64,000 nucleotides of DNA from Nocardia pseudobrasiliensis NBRC 108224 (GTDB lineage Bacteria; Actinomycetota; Actinomycetes; Mycobacteriales; Mycobacteriaceae), in contig NZ_BDBS01000004.1 of the NCBI RefSeq assembly GCF_001613105.1, positions 372,001 to 436,000 on the forward strand, given 5' to 3'. Below, piece after piece: positions 44,952-54,989 of the stretch. The stretch's first letter is position 1. Every line of letters starts with the position of its first letter. The notes under the pieces are model-generated. The model saw only the letters and a list, made by a program, of their open reading frames with translations, was not told the DNA's origin and did not search any database. A program made the position numbers and the translations under genes.

Positions 44952-47900
44952 AATGCGAATTGTTGGCCGGGCCATTGAAGTGCGGGCCTCGATTCTGAAC
45001 CGGGTCGTCCTTGAACACGTGCCCTCCAGCATCATCGCGGATAGTCACCTGCCGTGTCCCGCCGCCTGGAGCTGGCACAGTGTAGTCATAATTCCTCCCT
45101 GGCTGGACTCTATCCTGCTTGTCGACATTCGCGCGCACTCTGTCGGGTTGTTGGGTCACCGGAACCCCGGCATCGCGCTTGGCCTGCCGGAAAGCGCCGT
45201 TTCGACCAGCGCCCGGGGGTGAAAGGTTGGGAGGCGGAGCGCCCTTACTGGAGTTGGAGGCAGCCTTGCTTGCTGCTTTAGCCGCTGCGGGAGCTTCTTT
45301 CGCGGCGGCTTTGGCGACCGTACCGACCAACTTGCCGCCCGGGATCATGCCGACAGCGGCAGCGGCGGCGGCGGTCTTGTCACCTTGTGCCAGGTGCCCG
45401 GCTGCCTCGACCCCGGAGGCTACCGTCCCGATCGGGCCCGGTACATACGACACCACCTCGGCCGCTTTAGTAGTGACATCGACAGCTTTGCTCCAGGCCG
45501 ATGTGCCGGCGAGGTCGAAGCTGTTGATCGGGTCGCCATTGACGTAGTCGTAGTCGTTAGCCGACCCACCCGCGACCGGATCGACTTGCAGGAAACGACC
45601 CAGGATTGGCATGTAGGTGCGAGCGCCCATTTCGATCGCCTGCTGACCACCGAGGTGTTCCACAGGGCGTTCGTGCTGGCCCAGCCACCCGAAGTCCATG
45701 CCACCCGCCATGGTCGACGAGATCGGGATGTCGCTGAACACACCGTTATCCGGGCTGATGTTCTGCCCGTAGGGGTCGTACAGGTAGACCGGACTGGTCC
45801 GTATGGCGCTGCCGTCGGCGGTGAACAGTACATCGCCGTGGATGTTGGGGTAGGACCAGTTCGAGGTCGGGTTGTTCGGCTTGTCGTAGTTCTTCGTCAG
45901 CAGCACGCCGCCGGGCAGCGGGACGATCCGCTGTTCCAGATTGCCGCTCTCGTCGAGCACCAGGTCCGCGGTGTCATGTTTGGAGCTGTAGGAGTAGCGG
46001 GTGGTCCCGTTCTTCGGTGCCTCCTTCGCTCCGGTCACCGTCCGGGCAGTCAATCGGTTGGCGGGATCCCGCGTGTAGGAGATGGATGTCCCCCCAGCGG
46101 TTTTCGTGGAAATGTGACGTTTGGTGGCGTCGTAGCCCAGGATGTCGTCGCCGACTTTCACTGTGTCGCCGTGGGCGTCGTAGGTGAACGATAATGTGGT
46201 GCCACCACTGGTGGACAGCAGCCGGTCGGTGCCGTCGTAGCAGAAGGTAGTCGTGCTCTCGGGTTTACCGTCGAGGCTGTCGGTGAAAGCAGTGCGGTTG
46301 GAATTCAATCCGGCCACTTTGCTCGGCCCACACCCGTCGGTTCCGTCGAACCGGTAAGTGAGCTTGTGGTGTGGCACGATTGCGGAAACCAGGCGTCCCA
46401 CTGTGTCGTAGGCGTAGGAGTAGGACGCCACCGTCGCGTTGTTGATGGTGACCGCGTCGTCGATGACACGGTTGTTACGTGAGCGTGTCACCGTGTCGAC
46501 GACGGTCGATTCGGATGTCTTCCATGTCAACGCCGTCAGCTGCCCCGCGTTGTTGCGCGCCAACGCGTCCAGACGAGAACCGTTGCCGTAGAGGACATTC
46601 GCAAGCTCGGACGCGGCGGTGTAGGCCGGGGTCGCGACGGTGGTGCCGTCCACCTCCACCTTGGTCAACTGTGATGCGTTGTTCCAGGCGTAGGACACGG
46701 TGCTTCGTACGCCCTTGATTGTGGTGGTGTCACTGGTCAACCGTCCGACGACGTCATAGGTGGACGATGATGTAACGCCGTTGACATCGGTGTAGTTGAT
46801 CACCTGACCGAGCAGATCGGTCACTACGGTGATCGCTCCGCTGTCGTCGGTCATTTTCGTCGTCAGCGGGTCACCGTCGACCGCCCAGTCGTAGTTGACG
46901 GTCCGTGCCGGCTTTTCACCGGACGCAGGGTAGCTTTTCTTGGTGGCTCGCCCACGATCGTCGTAGTTGCTACATGTCCACGCTTCGTCGCCGATACGTT
47001 CGGCGACGACGCGTCCGGCCAGGTCGTATACCCTTTCGCTGACGGCTGCCGGGCCGTTCGCAGGTTTGGGTCCGGTGACGAGTTTGGCCATACCGGCCTG
47101 GTTCACTGCCGGCGAGCGCGAAACGCATGGGTTGGAACGAGTTTCGGTATCGCCGTAATAGGTCGTCGTGTTGCGCGTGTCGGGTTTGGCGATATCACCG
47201 GCAGGCGATGCCGAGGCGGCCTTGCGCAGGTACCCGTCACCGGGTCGCTCGTAGGTGCTGCGGGCGGTCAGGTTCAGCCCATCCGGGTCGACAGTCTGTG
47301 ACACCGCAAGGCCCAACACCGCGTCGATGCCTGCTCCTGCATCGGAATAACTGTTGGCCCCATGCCGGGACGGAGCCCGTTCGACATCGCCACCGGAGGT
47401 ATCGTCGGCCGTCTGACTCGTCGCCAGACCATAACGCGGGGCCAGGTTCGCACCGGGTACCGTCACCGCCGCGTCCGCACCCGGTGGAGTCCAAGTGAAG
47501 TTCAGGGCACCGGTGGTGCCGCTGCGGTTGTAGTACTCGACTCGGACCCGATGTCGGCTGCCCGCGACGTCGTTGCGGTAGGAACCGCTGACCGCTGTGC
47601 TGGGCTTGTCGGTCCAGCTGTCGATGACGCGGAAATCGTCGATCCATAACCGGACTCCGTCGGTGGCTGTGAGTCCGAGCGCGTATGAACCCGTTGCGGG
47701 AAACTGGATCTCGCCGGTGAAGCGCCCCGACCAGCCACCGGAGTTGGTCACTGGCGGGTTCGTGCCCCAGACACCGTTCAGGGTGCCGTCAGAGGTGCCG
47801 ACTCCGGTTGCAAGCACCTTCGGCACACCGGATAGCCACGGGTTGTCGTAGTAAGCAGCCGATAATCCGGTCAAACCTTCGTCGTAATTGATGTGCGTGT

Positions 47901-50900
47901 GTGGCATCGTCGCCACGCACTCCGGCGTCGGCAGCTGGCCGTCGAAGCATGAGGCCGGTCCCGGTCCGTACCGGTCGATCGGCCGGTCGGCGTGGTCATA
48001 CACCGTGGTGGAGCGCCGGCCCGCCGAATCGGTTGCGGCCGTGGCCTTGTCCTTCGCGTTCCACTCGGCGCTGATCGTTGCCCCGGTGATGTCAGTGGTG
48101 GTCAGCGCGCGACCGGCCTCGTCCCAGGTCACGTGGCGGGCATGGCGTCCGTCCGGATACACCCCGACTACGTCGACTTCGGCTGCTCTTCCCCGCGCGT
48201 CCTGGAACTCGGTCCAGTAGTGATATTCGTGCCCGGGTCGTTTGGCTTGGTGGCTTTCGCGGCCGTCGGCCGCCGGTGCCGTGACACGGACCGTCCGCAG
48301 TCGCGGTTCCACGGGGTTGTCGGCCTCGTAGAATGTGTCGTATTCGATCAGGGTCCGTTCGGTGTTGCCGGAGAACGACTTCTGCCGGACGAGCCAGTCG
48401 TAGGCCAAGCCGGTGCGGATCGCTTTCAACGGTCCGACCAGATCCCTTGCCTTGTCCTTCTTCTCCGGGTCGTTGCCCGCGGCATCGAAGTTCTTCTTGG
48501 CCTCGTCCTTGTTGACGTAGTCGTAGTCGCTGATATCCGCGCCGGGGTTTTCGATCCGCGCGAGGGTGTCCACGATGTACCACAGCCGGGTTTCGGTGCC
48601 GTCCCAGTAGCGGATCCGGCACAACATGTGTGCCGGTGCGGGATCGGCGCCTTGCGGTTTGGATATCCCGCCGTAGCAGTCGTCGCTGTCGTTGGTGTTG
48701 TAGAACAACTCGTGCGCCCGGCCCGACACCGGGTCCTTGATCTTGGCCAGGCGCGGCGGGCTTCCGTTGTAGATGTATTGCAGCGCAGCCGGTTTCTTGG
48801 CGTCGAGCACCGATGCCACCGACGCGAGCGTGCCGTCGATGTTGAATATCGACACGGTGTCGTTCTCGGTCACCGTGATGCGGCCGCCGCCGTCGAAGGC
48901 GAGCACACCGTCCTCACCGGGTGGCGGGCTGTAGCCGCCGACCGAGGTTTTGGCCCAGGTGTGCTTTCCGCCCGCACCGTCGGTGAGAATCACTGCGGCG
49001 TCGAGCATTTCGGCGCTGACGTAGTTGCTCGCCGGCACCGACAGTGTCCATCCCGCCGGCAGCGGCCGAGTGTCCTGGGAGTACAGGAATTCGGTCGGCA
49101 CGATCCGCGGGGCCCAGTTGTGCCGCCGATTGTTATCTGCGCCTTCGGTGCTCTTGGCCCACAGGATCATTCGCGGCGACTCCGCCGAACGGTGATACAA
49201 CTCGATCTTGACCGGAACTCGCTGACCCGCCGTGAGCGACACATCCATGTCTTGCTTGGCGCTCGCGCGCAGGAACTCCTCACCGACGTCGGTGCGGTTC
49301 GGGTTGTCGTAGACCAGTTTGTTGTTGATCCAGATCTTCGCGCCGTCGGTATGCGTGCCTCCGAATCGGAAGTCACCGGTTACCGGGGCCTTGAAATGGC
49401 CTTCCCACCGGATGACGAACCAATCCTTGTTGAGCGCCGGGGGTAGTGGATATTCCTTCCAGGAGTTGTTGGTCCAGAAGTTGCCGTAGTCGAGATTGAC
49501 CTGCGCTTCGGTACGCACCATCACCGGCACGTCGTCGGCGGCTCCCGCATGCCGCGAGTCGTTGAAATAGGACGCCCGCACACCGCGGGGTTGTCCTGCC
49601 GCCCGGGAGTTGTAGGCGAACTTCACCCCCGACGGGCCGCCGACGGACTGGAATTCAGGTCCTGTTGCCTCGGTGTGGGCGTTGCCGTTGAACAGATTCA
49701 CCTGTACCGGGCCGAGATGGTCCGACGGCGCCGGTGTCGGTTCGCCGACCCGTTGATTGAGGGTGAAATGCCCGACCCATTTGGCCGGGGTCAGCTTCCC
49801 GCCCGTGGTGGTGTCGACCGTCCAGCTGTATCGGCCGCCGTCGTGCAGCACCTTTTTCGGGACCGTCCACGCCGGCTTGGCCACGCAGCCCGAATCCACG
49901 ACGCTGCCCGAACGACCGTCGAAACCGGTGGACACCTTGAAGCAGTACTGCGTGCCCTCCCCGGCATCGGCGACCTGCAGCGTGGGTGTTTCGGTGGCGA
50001 TGACCGCACCATCGATCGGAGCGACCAACTTGGCTTCGGGTGCGGTGGAACCACCGCCACCCTCTGAACCGCCGCCGTCGGTGGCCGCCGTGCCGTAATC
50101 GACGATCAGGTTGGCTTGCAGGCCCTTATACGAGAAGTCGTCGGTCTCGGTACCCGCCAGCATGAACCAGGCTTTGCTGTCTTTAGCGACGACTCGGTCG
50201 GCGACGAACTTGGTGAACGCCTCCGATTGCAGCGATCCGGTCTCCCCGAACGGTGCAGAGGCCAGTTTCGGGCCGAGCGCGTCATAGCCCAACGGCGTGG
50301 TCGCCTGATACAGGGAGGCTTGCGATGTCGGCTTCCACTTGTCCACCCGGCCGATCAGCCGCAGGTCCAGCCGAGCGCCTGTAATCGACTTCCCGGTTAG
50401 TCGGCTGAAGTCGTAGCGAAGTGCTGTGCGCCAGAGGTTGTTCTGTCCGCGGTCCTTGTTGTTGCCAATCTGGATGCCGCAGTCGTCGCTGGTCGCGCAG
50501 GAGTACTTGCCTTTCCAGTAGGCGATGTACTCGACCTCTCCACCGAACCCATAGGTGTAGGTCGGGTCCACCGTCACCGGGAACACCCGGGTCTTGTCGC
50601 TGAGCCAGCCGCGGTCGACTGACACGGTCAGCAACCAGCTGTCGCCGTCTTTCTTCAGCCCGTAGCTGCCACCGGTGCGGGCTGCCTTCTTGCTGTCGGT
50701 GTTCGACGAATCCCATACCTGGATCGGAGGCAGTGTCGCCACGATTCCGGATTTGTCACTGATGAGGACCGCGTTGTCCTTCAACGACGGTGTGAGCGCG
50801 CCGAGGTTCATGCGGAAGACCCAGTTGCCGTTATGAATGGCCGCAGCGCTTTTCAGGATCAGCGACTCCTTGACCCCATCCGGCTTGACCGCGTAGGTCA

Positions 50901-51531
50901 GATCCGTGCCTGGCAGGGCCTCGGAATAGGAGGCGGTGGAATCGGTGACCTTGCGCTGCGCTTTCCGCGCGCCGGGCAGTGCGATCGACACCGGCACACC
51001 CGATTGGTCCATCCGCAGCAGCGCCGAATCGTTGGCGTACTCGGCGAATTGGGCGTGCACGCCATCGCGTACCGGCACTGCCTTCTTCGACTTCGGGTCT
51101 TCGACCAGCCGTGTATCGGCCGCCGCCCAGCCGCCGCGCCCGTCGGGAACGCTCACCGGTGTCTGCGACAACACCATCGAGCGGGAACCGTCGCTATTGG
51201 TGTACTCCACTGAATTCTTCGACCGCCCGGACTCTTTCGAGGTCTTCGGGTCGAAACCGGCGCGCGCACGAGGCGTGGCCTTGCCGAGCAATGGCGTGAA
51301 GTCGGCCGGCGGCTGCGCCGATTCCGGCTGTCGCTCAATGGGCTTGTCCGCTACCGACGACATCAACGGCGCATCCCGCGGCACTCCCTTCGGCGGTTTC
51401 GCCGCAGCGGAAGGCGCGACGAGAATCTGCGCCAGCGAGGCCGCCAACAAGATCGCCAACATCAATACAGTCGTGCGTAAGCACGACGAAACGACAGCAC
51501 GCACCCATGTGCCGTGCCGATGATCGATCAC
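44941..51531 (-). CDS. Giant RHS/YD-repeat polymorphic toxin with nuclease-like tip
   Basis: This 2196-residue exported protein has a signal peptide (1-43, ending PSAAAKPP) and a DNRLRE-like domain (about 320-470). Two PA14-type domains follow (about 645-810, with WEGHFKAPVTGDFRFGG, and about 1220-1365, with FTGEIQFPATGSYALGL), then YD repeats to about 1980. The RHS core end reads PILGRFLQVDPVAGGSANDY. Beyond it come an Ala/Lys-rich linker and a tip of about 90 residues: GRNGAFRQAKRDAGVPVTQQ, IRDDAGGHVFKDD and GPHFNGPANNSHYDY. This tip matches the HNH/endonuclease-VII-like toxin group known from RHS and LXG (YeeF/YobL-type) toxins. The GTG at 51531 has an AAGGAA box. The RHS shell should encapsulate and deliver the nuclease to rival cells. 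Confidence 0.88.
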   Translation of the reverse strand: MIDHRHGTWVRAVVSSCLRTTVLMLAILLAASLAQILVAPSAAAKPPKGVPRDAPLMSSVADKPIERQPESAQPPADFTPLLGKATPRARAGFDPKTSKESGRSKNSVEYTNSDGSRSMVLSQTPVSVPDGRGGWAAADTRLVEDPKSKKAVPVRDGVHAQFAEYANDSALLRMDQSGVPVSIALPGARKAQRKVTDSTASYSEALPGTDLTYAVKPDGVKESLILKSAAAIHNGNWVFRMNLGALTPSLKDNAVLISDKSGIVATLPPIQVWDSSNTDSKKAARTGGSYGLKKDGDSWLLTVSVDRGWLSDKTRVFPVTVDPTYTYGFGGEVEYIAYWKGKYSCATSDDCGIQIGNNKDRGQNNLWRTALRYDFSRLTGKSITGARLDLRLIGRVDKWKPTSQASLYQATTPLGYDALGPKLASAPFGETGSLQSEAFTKFVADRVVAKDSKAWFMLAGTETDDFSYKGLQANLIVDYGTAATDGGGSEGGGGSTAPEAKLVAPIDGAVIATETPTLQVADAGEGTQYCFKVSTGFDGRSGSVVDSGCVAKPAWTVPKKVLHDGGRYSWTVDTTTGGKLTPAKWVGHFTLNQRVGEPTPAPSDHLGPVQVNLFNGNAHTEATGPEFQSVGGPSGVKFAYNSRAAGQPRGVRASYFNDSRHAGAADDVPVMVRTEAQVNLDYGNFWTNNSWKEYPLPPALNKDWFVIRWEGHFKAPVTGDFRFGGTHTDGAKIWINNKLVYDNPNRTDVGEEFLRASAKQDMDVSLTAGQRVPVKIELYHRSAESPRMILWAKSTEGADNNRRHNWAPRIVPTEFLYSQDTRPLPAGWTLSVPASNYVSAEMLDAAVILTDGAGGKHTWAKTSVGGYSPPPGEDGVLAFDGGGRITVTENDTVSIFNIDGTLASVASVLDAKKPAALQYIYNGSPPRLAKIKDPVSGRAHELFYNTNDSDDCYGGISKPQGADPAPAHMLCRIRYWDGTETRLWYIVDTLARIENPGADISDYDYVNKDEAKKNFDAAGNDPEKKDKARDLVGPLKAIRTGLAYDWLVRQKSFSGNTERTLIEYDTFYEADNPVEPRLRTVRVTAPAADGRESHQAKRPGHEYHYWTEFQDARGRAAEVDVVGVYPDGRHARHVTWDEAGRALTTTDITGATISAEWNAKDKATAATDSAGRRSTTVYDHADRPIDRYGPGPASCFDGQLPTPECVATMPHTHINYDEGLTGLSAAYYDNPWLSGVPKVLATGVGTSDGTLNGVWGTNPPVTNSGGWSGRFTGEIQFPATGSYALGLTATDGVRLWIDDFRVIDSWTDKPSTAVSGSYRNDVAGSRHRVRVEYYNRSGTTGALNFTWTPPGADAAVTVPGANLAPRYGLATSQTADDTSGGDVERAPSRHGANSYSDAGAGIDAVLGLAVSQTVDPDGLNLTARSTYERPGDGYLRKAASASPAGDIAKPDTRNTTTYYGDTETRSNPCVSRSPAVNQAGMAKLVTGPKPANGPAAVSERVYDLAGRVVAERIGDEAWTCSNYDDRGRATKKSYPASGEKPARTVNYDWAVDGDPLTTKMTDDSGAITVVTDLLGQVINYTDVNGVTSSSTYDVVGRLTSDTTTIKGVRSTVSYAWNNASQLTKVEVDGTTVATPAYTAASELANVLYGNGSRLDALARNNAGQLTALTWKTSESTVVDTVTRSRNNRVIDDAVTINNATVASYSYAYDTVGRLVSAIVPHHKLTYRFDGTDGCGPSKVAGLNSNRTAFTDSLDGKPESTTTFCYDGTDRLLSTSGGTTLSFTYDAHGDTVKVGDDILGYDATKRHISTKTAGGTSISYTRDPANRLTARTVTGAKEAPKNGTTRYSYSSKHDTADLVLDESGNLEQRIVPLPGGVLLTKNYDKPNNPTSNWSYPNIHGDVLFTADGSAIRTSPVYLYDPYGQNISPDNGVFSDIPISSTMAGGMDFGWLGQHERPVEHLGGQQAIEMGARTYMPILGRFLQVDPVAGGSANDYDYVNGDPINSFDLAGTSAWSKAVDVTTKAAEVVSYVPGPIGTVASGVEAAGHLAQGDKTAAAAAAVGMIPGGKLVGTVAKAAAKEAPAAAKAASKAASNSSKGAPPPNLSPPGAGRNGAFRQAKRDAGVPVTQQPDRVRANVDKQDRVQPGRNYDYTVPAPGGGTRQVTIRDDAGGHVFKDDPVQNRGPHFNGPANNSHYDY

Positions 51532-51564
51532 GACTATTCCTTTGTAATGCTCGAGATTGTGGAT

Positions 51565-51583
51565 TGCGCGGAATCACCGCGCA
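51565..51583. terminator. Hairpin between secreted-protein gene and RHS gene
   Basis: TGCGCGG-AATCA-CCGCGCA is a perfect 7-bp stem with a 5-base loop between the stop at 51788 and the RHS start at 51531. It may end transcription from the gene at 51788-52273 or act in the RHS leader. No T-tract is present. Confidence 0.45.
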
Positions 51584-51787
51584 GCGACAGACTGGATCTG
51601 TAGGGCCGTTGGAATCGGATCAGCATCCCCCGATGAAACTGATTCAGTGATATGCCGTGTCGCCCTCGCTACCCGCCACCAGCGGTCGGACGTTCGAACC
51701 GGTACCGCTGATGACGGGGCGATGGGCGGATTGTTTCAAAACCGATTCGCCGGCAAAGAATCGAATCGGCGAGGTAGTGCGGTTCGG

Positions 51788-52273
51788 TTACTTCGGGCAG
51801 CCCGGCGTGGTCGGGTTCACCACACACAGCGGCAGAGCACTGCCGGTTCCGGCGCTACCGGTGGACGGCGCTCCGGCGATGTTGCCGGTCCCCGACACAC
51901 CGCCGCCGAGCGACGAGCCCGACGCCGACCCGCTTTCTGTCGCAACGGTTTCCGCGCCGGTGGGCTTGGGAGTGCTGGCGCTGCCGGACAGAATCTGGCC
52001 AAGCAGCAACGGTAGCCCCGGCGCGGAGCCGGTGCTCACCGGCGGCTGGCCCGGCACGGTTTCCCCCGCAACGGCATTCGCCGCGGGAGCGGGCTTGGCG
52101 GGACCCGCGCTACCGGAGAGAATCTGCCCCAGCAGCAACGGCAACCATGTTGCCGACCCGGTGCTCACCGGTGGCTGGGCGGGAGTGGTCTCGGCGGAGG
52201 CGAGTCCGGTCACGCTGACCGCCAGGCCCGAAGCCAGCAACGCGGCGGCGGTGAACTTGCGGAAGGTGTTCAT
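51788..52273 (-). CDS. Secreted protein with internal duplication
   Basis: The 161-residue product has a signal peptide (about 1-27, ending GLASAETT). Its mature part contains the same 28-residue unit twice, at about 29-56 and 72-99, sharing PPVSTGSA and LPLLLGQILSGSA. A Gly/Ser-rich stretch and a short tail with two cysteines (CVVNPTTPGCPK) follow. The hydrophobic LPLLLGQIL core may be an amphipathic or membrane-binding helix. I do not recognise the family. It lies between the RHS toxin and a lytic transglycosylase, all on the same strand. Confidence 0.8.
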   Translation of the reverse strand: MNTFRKFTAAALLASGLAVSVTGLASAETTPAQPPVSTGSATWLPLLLGQILSGSAGPAKPAPAANAVAGETVPGQPPVSTGSAPGLPLLLGQILSGSASTPKPTGAETVATESGSASGSSLGGGVSGTGNIAGAPSTGSAGTGSALPLCVVNPTTPGCPK

Positions 52274-52300
52274 TGGTATCTCCTCATTCGTTGGATTCGG

Positions 52301-53071
52301 CTACTTGTCGTAACCGGCTGCGGCGCTCCGTACTTGGTCGACATAGACGGTTGAGTGGTTGTAAGCCAGCACGGCCTGGCGCCAACCGGAGGCGGCGGCC
52401 AGATCACCGCCCGCCGCGCACAGATAACGGCCGGCGGTGAGCGCGGCATCGTCGATATTGTCCGGACTGCCCGAAAGAGACTCGGCAGCAATCGGTTTCG
52501 CGGCCTCCAAACTATGCGCGACGGCTTGATAGTCCGCTCCGGCGCGCACGCCCCACCGCTTCCATGTATCCGGTATGAACTGGAAGGGTCCCATCGCCCG
52601 CGCGTACACCGTGTGCCCGGACCGGCTCGTCCCGATCGGGTCGACGATCGTCGCGTTGCCGCCGGTACCGTTCAACGCGACGCCGCGGATCGGTGGACGG
52701 ACCGTACCGTCGGCGGCGGTGCTCGCACCTGCGAAGCGGCCGTGATCGCTTTCCACCCGGGCGATTCCGGCCAGCGTGGTCCATCCGAGGTGACACGACG
52801 GCTGCGCCTTCGCCATGACTACCGTCGCGTAGCCGTACGCCTGCAATGCCCGCGCGGGGATGCCGTACCTACCGGCGCGCTCCCGGGCCCAGTCCCCCAG
52901 CGGGTCCAGTGTGCGGCCGGCGGCGTCGAGCCGGACCACCGGCACCTGGTCACCTGGGCCGGGTGACGCGGTCTCGACGCCTCGCGCTGAACCGCCGCAC
53001 CCTGCGGCCGTCATGGCCAGAACCGGAACCCCTAGTGCCACAAATATGTTCCCGCGCAGACCTATCCGCAT
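52301..53071 (-). CDS. Lipoprotein lytic transglycosylase
   Basis: The 256-residue protein has a lipoprotein signal with lipid-accepting Cys25 (AMTAAGC) and an MltB/SLT-like lytic transglycosylase domain. The catalytic Glu107 is in AGIARVESDHGRFAG, with ARAMGPFQFIPDTWKRWG and AALTAGRYLCAAGGDLAAAS, then AVLAYNHSTVYVDQV. It cleaves the glycan strand of peptidoglycan at the outer face of the membrane, as in resuscitation or cell-wall remodelling. The ATG at 53071 overlaps the stop of the upstream gene by 10 bases, so the two are coupled. Confidence 0.9.
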   Translation of the reverse strand: MRIGLRGNIFVALGVPVLAMTAAGCGGSARGVETASPGPGDQVPVVRLDAAGRTLDPLGDWARERAGRYGIPARALQAYGYATVVMAKAQPSCHLGWTTLAGIARVESDHGRFAGASTAADGTVRPPIRGVALNGTGGNATIVDPIGTSRSGHTVYARAMGPFQFIPDTWKRWGVRAGADYQAVAHSLEAAKPIAAESLSGSPDNIDDAALTAGRYLCAAGGDLAAASGWRQAVLAYNHSTVYVDQVRSAAAGYDK

Positions 53072-54018
53072 GGGCGGGCCGTTGTCGCCGAGGGCTTCGC
53101 AGTCGTACTGGACGGCTTGACTGTCGCCGACGACTGCGGAGTCTTGGTCGGTGGATTCGCGCCGGTCGGCTGCGCTGTCGACGGTGCGGTCGTCTTCTTC
53201 GGGCTCGTCGCCGCCTGTGGGGTGCATCGGGGCGGCGTCGAGGTCGGCGGTGCGGGCTTCGACGTCGTCGCGGTGATCGTCCGGGACGGACGAGGCGTCG
53301 CCGAAGGGACAGTCATGCTTGTGCTGGTTGGCGGGACGACCACAGTAATCGTGGTGGGGGCCTCGGGTCTCGCTGTCACCTGCGCCGAGAAGCTCGCGCT
53401 CGCGCTGGCACTCGCGCTGATCGAGAAGCTTGACCGGGGTGCCGAGGGCTCGACGGTCGGACTCGGCGTGCTGGTTTCGGTGTCCGGGGCAGGTCCGCCG
53501 GTGACATCCCCGGAGGTCGGAATCGCGTCGTCCGTACCGCCTTCGCCTGGGATCGGGTCGCCGCCACTGCTGTCACCCGATGCACCGTCGAGCGGTACCG
53601 GAATGTCTTGCGGTGTTCCCGGTTCACTGGCGACCTCGGCGGCCCGCAACTGATCGATGTCAGCGGAAAATTCTGCCGCGCTGCGGGTTTCGTAACCGTC
53701 AGACGCCGCGAGGAGCTTATCGCTACCTTCGCCACGGCCCGATGCCACGATCACGACAGCGATCACGACAGCGATCACCGCCGCGGTGGCACCGGCGTGC
53801 GGCAGATACCGCCACGCCTCCCGCGACCTGGCATGCTCGCGAACACGCGACCACCACCGTGACAGCGACGATCCGCGGCCACGCGTCGTGCCGGAAAGAC
53901 TCAGAACTTCGGTCGCCTCCGGATCACGGTCGGCACTGTTGTCGGGTGGTTGCACCAGCTGCTGCCTTCTTCTCCGGCCGCGAACCGCCGCAATCTTGTG
54001 GACTGCACGACGACTCAT
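53062..54018 (-). CDS. Single-span membrane protein with Ser/Thr/Pro-rich exterior
   Basis: From the ATG at 54018 the protein has about 318 residues. A basic cytoplasmic N-terminus (RGRRRRQQ) is followed by one membrane helix (AAVIAVVIAVVIVASG). A long Ser/Thr/Pro-rich outer region contains a Ser-Ala alternation (SISASASASASFSAQ) and ends with PTKTPQSSATVKPSS-type repeats. Such regions span cell walls and are often mannosylated in actinobacteria. An upstream start at 54087 is possible. The 3' end overlaps the lytic transglycosylase start, suggesting a cell-wall pair. Function unknown. Confidence 0.72.
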   Translation of the reverse strand: MSRRAVHKIAAVRGRRRRQQLVQPPDNSADRDPEATEVLSLSGTTRGRGSSLSRWWSRVREHARSREAWRYLPHAGATAAVIAVVIAVVIVASGRGEGSDKLLAASDGYETRSAAEFSADIDQLRAAEVASEPGTPQDIPVPLDGASGDSSGGDPIPGEGGTDDAIPTSGDVTGGPAPDTETSTPSPTVEPSAPRSSFSISASASASASFSAQVTARPEAPTTITVVVPPTSTSMTVPSATPRPSRTITATTSKPAPPTSTPPRCTPQAATSPKKTTAPSTAQPTGANPPTKTPQSSATVKPSSTTAKPSATTARPCG

Positions 54019-54087
54019 CGGCCACTTGTCGGTACACGCCAGAAACCACGGACACATTGCACACCCGCAAATCTCTGGTTCGATCAC

Positions 54088-54989
54088 GGGAGACCCGAAG
54101 AACCAGACAGGTCAGCGCCAGCGACAGATGAACGCCCCACATGACCGCGCCGTACCGAATTCTCAGCTGTTCCTCAGGTCCCCGACGCGAGCAAGACTGT
54201 GCAGCACAGCCGCATCACACGCAAATCCGGACAAAACCCCACCCGCCAGCCCGAAAGCCGCAGTCACGACCCAGCAAACCACGCTGCCAGCGCCGCCCAT
54301 ACCGAGAAAACTTCCAAATGGTCACATCTAGCAAACAATCAGCAGCATCGCCGCCCTCGGGTCTCCGCGTCGACAGAAATCACCACCTCCGTGCGCACGA
54401 AACATGCGGCACAGGAATAACTTTCGCCCCCAGCGGCGCATGACCGCGAACACCGACCATCCTCGTGGTGACACAATTTGTCCCAGTTCGATCCACCCGG
54501 ACGGCATCCTGTCAACCGCGCTGAAATCGCCAAGATCAAACTTTCCCACCTAAACGACGGCGCGATAGATCGAATTTGTGCAGGGTACATAACACCAATG
54601 CCGTAAATATGTCGAACTGCGCAACCGCCCTGTCCCCCTTATTACTTCGCCGCATGGCCGAGGAAGTTCCATCGCGCGCGAGTGGAACCGGACACAATTT
54701 GTGCATCCCGGATCCAAACGATCCCTGCCCGCAGCGTGCACCCAAGTCGAACTCACGTTCGAAATTTGTCCCAGTGCGCTCGCTCCCCGTCCCGACGGAG
54801 GATTTCATGCAGCGACACCATCATTCGTTCCACTCACCGGCACATCCAGCGGTATCGGCATTCCCCAGCGGTCGGTGTTCCATTGAGAAAACTTTCGCGC
54901 CGGCATCAGTGAGGGAGCTGAACTGTCGACCGCGAACGGTATTCACCAGCCCCCCAAAAAAAATGACATCGCCGGAATGGGACACCGAC
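54088..54989. other. Long stretch without a supported gene
   Basis: Frames in both directions are short, cysteine- or arginine-rich and lack ribosome binding sites. The 54576-54989 part is open in frame with the zinc-ribbon gene at 54990 but has non-coding composition. The stretch is lower in GC than its flanks. Confidence 0.45.

Noticed and set aside
54576..54989. N-terminal extension of the zinc-ribbon protein (246-residue frame)
   Set aside because: The first 138 residues have no protein-like composition, and copy B shows similarity only from the Met at the zinc-ribbon start.
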